Source: Omphalotus guepiniiformis
Lineage: Eukaryota; Basidiomycota; Agaricomycetes; Agaricales; Omphalotaceae
Direction: 5' to 3'
NCBI GenBank assembly: GCA_028554645.1
Contig: JAQOOI010000079.1
Location: 930,001 to 994,000, forward strand
DNA: 64,000 nt
Each line of letters opens with the position of its first letter. Position 1 is the first letter of the stretch. Below the pieces are notes generated by a model, which did not search any database, had not been told where the DNA came from, and saw nothing but the letters and a program-made list of their open reading frames with translations. Shown piece after piece: positions 56,501 to 64,000 of this stretch. Both the position numbers and the translations under genes were made by a program.

Positions 56501-57858
56501 CTATGCGCTGCCCTCTAGGCCTTGTAATACCGACTGAGGAGAACATGATCAGTGAACGAAGAAGAGCGCCAAGCATAAACCCACCTCAAAATCGCTCTCG
56601 TCAAACGGACAGTCGACATTAATCGTATATGGTACATTCACAGGTACCGACACGCTAAAGACCTTTACGTCCACCTTGATCTCCGCGTCGAATGATAGCT
56701 GGGTCTTTGCACCACCTAAGAACCCACAGCGCCCAGCGATGTCGAGCAGGACGTTGAGGTCGGCTGTGGCGTCGTTTGAGGAGGCGTAGTCGATGCTCAC
56801 ATCGAAGGGGAAGGTGAAATTAGTGGGTGTGTGTGAGGGGAAGTCGACGTTGGAGATTGTGCCGGTGCCGACGGGGGTGGAGTTTGTTGGGTAGGTGAGC
56901 TACGTGGATAGACGAGAAGGGGTGAGGCTAGGCTTGGGTGAGTGGGAGATGAGGCTCACATCTACGGAAAGACGGGTGAGGTCAATGGAGAAGTAGTTGG
57001 GGTTGTTGACTCTGTGGATCCAAAGGGTCAGGTGAATTTCGGAGTTGGGATGAGAAATGGATACGCACGAGATGTTGAGTTCCAGAGGGACGTCAATGGT
57101 AGTTGTATTGATTATTAACTGCGGAAATCCAAGATTAGAATTCAGACGGTGAGCATGTTCTAAGAAGTACGTACAGTTTGACCAGTGCGTAATCCAGGTG
57201 TTCCAAGGACTACATCTGGAGGTCGGGCCCATAGTACGACGAGGTGGGCGATTAATGATAAGGATCCCAAGACTCGGAGAAAAAGAAAACTTACTAGTAC
57301 GAGTGCACCAACGATAGAGAGGAGAAAGAATATTCCGAGGAATAGCGTGCAAAATAAGAACCTTCCAAACGTCCGGAACGCGCCTCCCTATGAACAAAGG
57401 AAGTTTAGCCAGTCTGCATGGATCACATTTAAACCGTGCTTTGAGACTCCTCTAGTCCATAGATCCGCGTGAAGCTCGCGACGGTACTCTCGCAAACTAC
57501 GTGGAACGGTCCTGCATCAATAGCCAAGCTAGATATCAACTTGATAACCTGAACAAAACGCGACATACCCTCTAGCAGCGAACCCGCCGGCTTCCTCCCT
57601 CTTCTCATATGAATATCCACCTGCACCTTGATCGTTCAATGCACCTCGCTGATGCTCCGAAGTTGGCGGTGTCAATGTTTCGTTCGAAGGATCGTCGCGG
57701 TATCGCCCTCCATCACCAGTCCCCTCATCGTTGCGTTCAATAAACAGCGAGCTACGCCTTTGGTTGAAAGGATCAAAAGGCTTTGGTTCAGCCATGGAGT
57801 CGTCTGGATGGTGCGAGTTGGGTGAGCGGAAAGGAGTTGGGCTTTGGCGTGTGGACAT
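56501..57858 (-). CDS. LEA_2-domain single-pass membrane protein
   Basis: Late-embryogenesis-abundant type 2 (LEA_2/WHy) protein with one membrane anchor, a common but uncharacterised kind in fungi; it resembles vacuolar or plasma-membrane proteins involved in stress. MSTRQSPTPFRSPNSHHPDD opens a polar cytoplasmic tail. The membrane segment FGRFLFCTLFLGIFFLLSIV sits near 57345-57290. It leads into RPPDVVLGTPGLRTG, then the LEA_2 beta-sandwich: TTTIDVPLELNIS, VNNPNYFSIDLTRLSVD, LTYPTNSTPVGTGTISNVDF, SIDYASSNDATADLNVLLDI, AGRCGFLGGAKTQLSFDAEI and VPVNVPYTINVDCPFDESDF. The NPNYF signature is diagnostic. The short last exon gives SVLQGLEGSA and a stop at 56501. About six introns, all GT-AG; intact. 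Confidence 0.88.
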
Positions 57859-60800
57859 TGAGTATAGTGAAGGACAAGTTGACTGCGGCGGAAAGAGGAA
57901 CTTTGAATGGGTTCTACAGTCGTATAATTTTGTAGTCAGCGTACCTGGGATACATTGGCTACTTAGACCCATTAAGGGCACGGCCTCCTTCTCCGCGTTC
58001 TCGGAGATGTTGTTTTGACGAGCTGCGGTTTACAATTCAGCGGTCGAGGTTTCGTAAGGGTCTGTCGACTGTTCATCAATTCACCCAGGGTAGGACATGT
58101 CAGATTCGCCTGTAATTATCGTGAATAGAGAGGCAACTGCTTTCATGGAAGAGCTTGTTCATTTTGTGCTTGACAGAGAGATGAAGTTTGAATGGAAGAT
58201 TTGCAAATAGTCCAGTAATGGAGAAAGATGAGTGAGTGACATTTAGGCGCTTGTACGCGCTTGTACTGTGGACACGCTGATAAGCGCTTGCGAACACCTT
58301 CGACGTCTCAACTGGTACTTAGTAGGGAACACCTTTCACTAGAGACTGTATTTCAACATCAGCAGCAGCATGTTCATATTCAATAGCAAAAGTCGATGTT
58401 GTTATAAGTCGATGTTGTTATACCGACGCTAAAACTTTACTCCGTGCCTGCTCTGATCTGGAAGAGCCCAGCATTTTAATAGCAAAGTTATACGAGCCGT
58501 CAAAGCGTCAGTCAAATTTCCCGAACCTCTCAAAGTCAGCCTGTGACAGAGATGATATCCATTGAACGGTTATAGCGAGCGCACTAATCATAGATTGTGT
58601 CCTGCCTTGTCGTTCGCGCGACACTGTTGCCAAATAAGTGCCTCGGCCCTCCACAGATCAAAAATTCCATCATCAAGTGGGTTTGCCTTGGGAGTCCAGT
58701 AAACCACGGCCGAAAAGGAGGGCGGAGAAACTATGGTTTAGGACTGGGAGTAGGTGTCTCGAAGAATAGTGATTCCAGTGGCACCCTTGCATCGACCACC
58801 GACCTTCGTAGACAATTCTGTTTCCTTCCACAGCGCAACTCGGAAAAAGAGATATACCGAAACGCTTCATGTATATTCATCTTTCAAAAGACACAGGATT
58901 CGAAATTCAGACTGCAATTGCACTTATGCTGGGTATTGTAATGTCCGAAATTGGCCATGGTCATAGGTGGTGTCCTATAGTAAAGATAGTATGTTGCTTT
59001 GCTGCGATTGTCAGATTTCGATCCAGCTTCAGATGGTTGATATCGTGTTTGAGTAGATTGGTAGACCAACGCTGACTTGAATGTAAGCTTGTGGAGTCGG
59101 CCTTTGAGTGCTGTGTACTTAAAACTCCTACACATAGAAAAGGTCAGCCAAAGATATTATCCGAAGAAGAACCAAGTACAAGCCTAGTCAATTATTTTCA
59201 CAACGCCATGCCGGGCAGTACCTCACTTAGCTTTGATTTGGAAGAGCTCAGTTGCGAAGTTGCACCCGTAGTGATGACCATCAAAGCGTCCAGTAATCAA
59301 TTAGACTTTCAGCTTTATTCGAGACAACGTGCAGTGAGATGGATTCATGTTTTGTTTGCCATTCATGCGTGAACATGGGTAAGTGCCTGCCAACCAAAGA
59401 TTCCTGTCTCGCGAACGTGACTTGGATTCGCCAGCGGCGATGGCAGCAACTGGTACTTGATGCGATTGTGACAGCCTATATATTGGCTTGACCGAGGGTC
59501 ACTAAAGAATCTTGCATGATATGATCTTGGCCTCGGAGTTCAAGTTCAGCCATCTAGTCGAACACTCAGTTTGTCGTAGCGCTTCCTGAAGAGGTTCATG
59601 GGCAAGTGTAAGCGCCTCTATGAGCGAGAAAAGAGACCTAATTGAACGTACTCGTGCACTCCGAGTCAATGCGTTCTTCAGGGCAAGACCAGCCGCATTC
59701 CGCACAAACAATTGCAGATTGTCGTCAATTTATACGAGAGCATGAGCATAAAAGGTCGATATTGTGTAATCCTCAAAATTTTCAGTGACAGCCTGACGCG
59801 TACTCGTATCTACGAGGAACGGAAAGCATTCGTTATTAGTATCAGAGTCGAGTACCCCGAACGCGCAGCTAGAGTCGCGACGTACCAGGCGTCAGAGTAT
59901 TAGGGTCCAGTAAATCACGGCTGAAAAGGAATGTGCAGAGAGACGTAGAACAGGAACCCTGACTATCGTCCATGTACGTTGCTTCTTCTGTGCTCGACTC
60001 GAATTTCGACTGGTTGCAAACTTCTTGATGGAGACTTGAACTTGTGGAGTCGGCCTTCGAGGCGCTGGAGTTGACAGCCACTACGAATAAGAATGCCAGC
60101 AAAAGCTATCAAGTAATCCGAGAATAAACCACGCCCAGACAATTGAAAGTTATTCGCATGTCCTAAGTACCATCTCATCATCAGTACTTTGTCAGAGAGC
60201 AAAACACGGAATTCACCTCTAGTAATCACGGCAAACCTGGAGTGAAATCCACCTCGACCATACAGTCAGACCAGACTTTAGGCTTTTCAAGCTTTGCAGG
60301 CTTGGATGAGTGACAACCTAAATTCGTCCGTGAAAGCATTAGAATAAGAATATGAAGTCGCGCTTGGCTCGGCGTTACGTCTAATAGAGTCGTCGTGTTG
60401 CACGCGCAGCTTTGTCATTCTCCCTTTTGACATTCTCGGGTCATTCTCCTTGGATCACTCATTTGTACCTCCCGCACTGTGTACAGCCGAGATTTGAGAA
60501 TAATATAGAGGTCAATTAGGGTCACTTTCACTGATCGAGCAACGTTTTGTTCAGGGAACTGCTCGTACCTTGTCGTGTCTTCTGTTTTCGCAGGTCTCGT
60601 AGCTCGCCGTTTCGTTCGAGTCGGAGCGACCCTGGTACTCCTCACAGGCAGTAGGGTCAGCCTTCAGCAACGTATCAGGTGGAAACGTCAACTTGGAAAC
60701 CGGCAAACTTCAAACAGAATGGACTTGAAAACAATATAGTCCAGTGGTCACAGGCGGTCAATCGTTAATTACCCGTAACCCCCGCATCTACTCGCGTTCA

Positions 60801-61905
60801 ACTCGTGTCGACCATAGTCTTCATGCTGTTATGTTACGATGCAGGCTGAGGTAAGGTTGTGAATTATATGCTGTTACCTGCTGTGCTAGATCACCCAATT
60901 TCCAGTCTATTCAAACAGCATCAGGATGAGGTACTCGTTCGAAGGGTGCATTATCGCTGTAAAGGCGGTTGAAAGGAATATAGCGAATGCAATCTTTGAT
61001 TGATATGAGGCAAGCTTGCCGACCAGCATTTGGAGGATTGACTTGATTGTACCGTCTTGGAATAATAGCAATGGTAGACGCAACGGATGCATGCACTGGA
61101 TGCAAGATGGATCGATGATCTTTCGAGTGCGTACGTTGCCTCCCGGATCCAGATATTGCTCTTTTATGACTGTTTCCCTGATCGGCTTTCATTGGCGTTA
61201 GAATTTTACCAGTCAAGTTCCGACTGTGAAGGAGAGGCCTCATACCAATCCACGATCATGCCGGACTTAATCCTGTTACCCTCATATGATGTTCAACGTT
61301 CAGTACTGAGCGCAATGATGGCGATATACCATCTGTACCTATGGGAAAGGTATGTAGGTCATCCATTCTCTTGGACAGTGTGACATGGATACATCGTGTA
61401 AGGCTATCAGCAGCCATGCAGACAACTTTCACGAGTCACTGGCGTCCTCCTAATCTAACTCAGTCATCGCGGGATTGCAGAATACATCGTATGTGGGGGG
61501 TATTCTACACGTTCATCACGGTGAATGAGGCCATTGGTCCACCCCGAGCTAGTGTCGATACCGCGGTATCGAGATTCGACAGTCCGAGACTCCGAGCATC
61601 CGAGCAATTCGACTGGTTTTTATGTTGCGATCAATGGGCGTGACACCCAACATATGATTGTGTCACGAATGGTGACTAGGTCAGGGCTGACTGTACGGGC
61701 CCCGTTCGGAGTGCATCATAAAATTTCCTTATACCCAGATACAGGACGGAGATTCGGCCGTCACAAACCTTACCGGGAGGATTATCATCATGTTTTCAGT
61801 GTCATCGGCGTCCAACCTACTTTGCCTATATAACACTGGCTTGACCATGTCGGCAACTACTTAACCCCCCTACCCTACCTGCTATTCACTCTAATCGTCG
61901 CGCCA
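57859..61905. other. Long intergenic region with degenerate repeats
   Basis: Four kilobases without a recognisable gene. The left end holds the LEA_2 promoter and the right end the ABC transporter promoter (ctatataac near 61826-61834). In between, gtggagtcggcctt plus flanks occurs at 59090 and 60047, and gtccagtaaa(c/t)cacggc(c/t)gaaaagga at 58694 and 59907, showing an old direct duplication. A 16-base tandem repeat (agtcgatgttgttata twice) is at 58391-58422. Confidence 0.5.
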
Positions 61906-64000
61906 ATGTCCGACCATAAAGGGCGCGACCATGATTCGGTCACCCTCCACTCCCATGCCGACCTTTCTGAACATGCTCAGGAAGAGGTTACACGACTTGC
62001 ACGTACTATCACTGGCATGTCTTTGCGTCAACAGCATCTTGCTCCCAATGACAATCCGTTTGGCGAAGACGTCGACCCCAGTCTAGACCCCAACTCCGGC
62101 AAATTTGATTACGACCGTTGGGTTCGCACTGTTCTGGCCATCCAGTCTCGTGATCCTGAGCAGCGTCCGAATCGCACTGCGGGTATCAGCTTCACCAATC
62201 TGAACGTATATGGATATGGCAATGCCACGGACCACCAGAAAACTGTTGGGAATGTTCCACTCGACATACCTGGAATGATTCGTAGTGCTTTCGGAAGCAA
62301 GGGTCAGCGTATTGATATTCTCAGGGACTTCGAAGGGCTAGTAAAACATGGAGAAATGCTTGTTGTTCTTGGCCCTCCCGGAAGGTACCGGTTTTTCCCC
62401 TCGCTGATATTCGGACTTCCTGCTGATAATGATAATGATGATTTATAGTGGATGCACCACGCTTTTGAAGACCATTTCAGGGGAAACGCATGGCTTTTAC
62501 GTAGGGCAAGAGGCCCAGATCAATTACCAAGGTTTGCAAACTGCCTTTGATGATAGTATCGTTACTTACTATTCACCAAGGTATACCATGGGACACGATG
62601 CACAAAGACTTCCGTGGGGAAGTGGTGTACAACGCTGAGACTGATGTACACTTTCCCAATCTGACTGTTGGGCAGACTCTGTCATTTGCTGCTAGAGCGC
62701 GTACTCCACGCACACGTCTTAACGGGGTTTCTCGAGATCAGTGGGCTGAACACTTAACGAGTGTGGTGATGGCTGTTTTCGGTCTTTCACACACCGTAAA
62801 CACTAGGGTTGGTAATGACTTTGTGCGAGGAGTCAGTGGAGGAGAGAGGAAGCGAGTCAGTATAGCTGAAGCCGCTCTCAGTGGTAGTCCACTGCAGTGC
62901 TGGGATAACAGTACTCGAGGTCTGGACAGTGCCACGGCGCTAGAATTTGTGAAGACGGTTGGTATATCCTCACGCTATACTGGCTCGACTGCAGTTGTGG
63001 CAATATATCAAGCATCACAAGATATTTACGATGTATGCTCATTTTCCTTTGATTCATTTCACGTCTTTCCTGACATATTGTTTTATAGCTCTTCGACAAA
63101 GTCACTGTTCTATACGAAGGTCGACAGATCTATTTCGGCCGGACTGACGCTGCTAAGAAGTTTTTCGTCGACATGGGATTCCATTGCCCGGATCGTCAGA
63201 CTACTGCTGATTTCCTTACGGTATTCATCTCCGTTTTTCTCTCCTTTTGTACGCGCTGACTGACATTCCAATTTTCTTTTTCTTCAGTCTCTCACAAATC
63301 CTCAAGAACGCCAAGTACGCCCTGGTTTCGAAAGCAAAGTTCCTCATACCCCGGATGAGTTTGCTAAGATGTGGAAGGAAAGCAACGATCGCAAGCAGCT
63401 GCTACAAGAGATCGCTGAATTTGACCGAGAATTTCCCATAAATGGTGAAGCCCTGGACAAATTCAGGCAGTCTAGGCAGACTATGCAAGCGAAGGGCATG
63501 TTAGTTGTTTCTCTTCTATTGCAGCAATCCTTTTTTCATATTCATTTGATACAGGCGGACTAAGTCTCCGTACACAATCTCGTGAGTTTGCTTCTCGTAC
63601 GACACCTCGTTCTGCTCATATCGTTTCGCCCAGGTTCCCGATGCAAGTACGGTTATGCCTGTCTCGTGGTTTTCAGCGGTTGAATGGGGATATGAGTCTC
63701 TTTTTCACTACGGTTTTCGGACAATTTATCATGGCCTTGATAGTCGCCAGCGTATTCTACAACCTCTCTAATGACACGAGTAGCTTCTACTCTCGTGGAG
63801 CCCTCCTTTTCTTTGCTATCTTGATGAACGCCTTCAGCAGCGTTCTCGAGGTATGTCCTTCTCCGTCTAGTCATTTGTGGCCTACTAACGAAGTTTTGGC
63901 TGTAGATTCTTACGCTTTATGAACAACGCCCAATCGTCGAGAAGCATTCCCGCATGGCTCTATATCACCCGGCTGCAGAGGCTGTCTCGTCCATGATTTG
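61906..64000 (+). CDS. PDR-type (ABCG) ABC transporter, partial
   Basis: Full-size pleiotropic drug resistance transporter of the fungal Cdr1/Pdr5 group (NBD before TMD), a plasma-membrane pump for lipophilic drugs, sterols or plant compounds. The ATG at 61906 opens [20 protein letters not shown]. The N-terminal PDR region ([33 protein letters not shown]) leads to Walker [17 protein letters not shown], interrupted by a short intron near 62386-62449. Then [24 protein letters not shown], the ABC signature [14 protein letters not shown] and the Walker B/D-loop [16 protein letters not shown]. After [17 protein letters not shown] comes [13 protein letters not shown], and the first membrane half starts at [15 protein letters not shown] with [17 protein letters not shown]. 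At least six introns. Truncated by the window end at [12 protein letters not shown]. The non-canonical Cys in Walker A (GCTT) is normal for fungal PDR NBD1. Confidence 0.94.

Overview
The window reads as nuclear DNA of a mushroom-forming basidiomycete (Agaricomycete-like). Protein-coding genes carry many short introns (about 40-70 bases, mostly GT-AG, a few GC-AG). It contains a multicopy family of fungus-specific FunK1 protein kinases, a Kre6/Skn1-type cell-wall gene, a divergent H2A/H2B pair, a PDR-type ABC transporter and small secreted proteins with no clear relatives. No rRNA, tRNA or CRISPR array was found. The species cannot be named from the sequence alone.

Layout. 0-6.5 kb: three ordinary minus-strand genes (a KRE6/SKN1 beta-glucan synthesis protein running off the left edge, an Old Yellow Enzyme reductase, and an unknown small protein). 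7.7-42.2 kb: a duplication-rich block with six FunK1 kinase genes plus a short 3' fragment of a seventh. Copies 1-3 are minus, copies 4-5 plus, copy 6 minus. Copies 1, 5 and 6 are full length (about 900 aa, six exons). Copies 2, 3 and 4 lack the N-terminal ~370 residues and use a different 5' end and promoter. Inside the block sit a small secreted protein (17.25 kb), the histone H2B/H2A pair (20.2-21.7 kb), an old inverted duplication around the histones and copy 4, a CpG-poor mobile-element-like insertion (26.2-28.0 kb), homoserine dehydrogenase (32.4-33.7 kb), a secreted protein of unknown function (34.0-35.1 kb) and two broken cyclase-family genes (36-38 kb and 42.2-43.1 kb). 43.6-45.4 kb: the mitochondrial 2-oxoglutarate dehydrogenase E2 subunit. 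45.5-52.7 kb: no gene I can name, though minus-strand coding-like pieces exist. 52.8-57.9 kb: a PNRC/EDC1-like disordered protein and a LEA_2-type membrane protein in convergent orientation. 61.9-64.0 kb: the 5' half of a PDR ABC transporter running off the right edge.

The main story is the FunK1 block. The housekeeping genes (histones, HOM6, KGD2) look intact, while the DNA between them has been copied, inverted and broken repeatedly. Traces of homoserine dehydrogenase lie 3' of three further FunK1 copies in the same convergent orientation as the intact HOM6 gene next to copy 5. This suggests that copy 5 with HOM6 resembles the founding unit and that copies spread as segmental duplications carrying pieces of their neighbours. 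All six kinase copies keep their catalytic motifs, although copy 2 has lost its TATA-like element and its first start codon.
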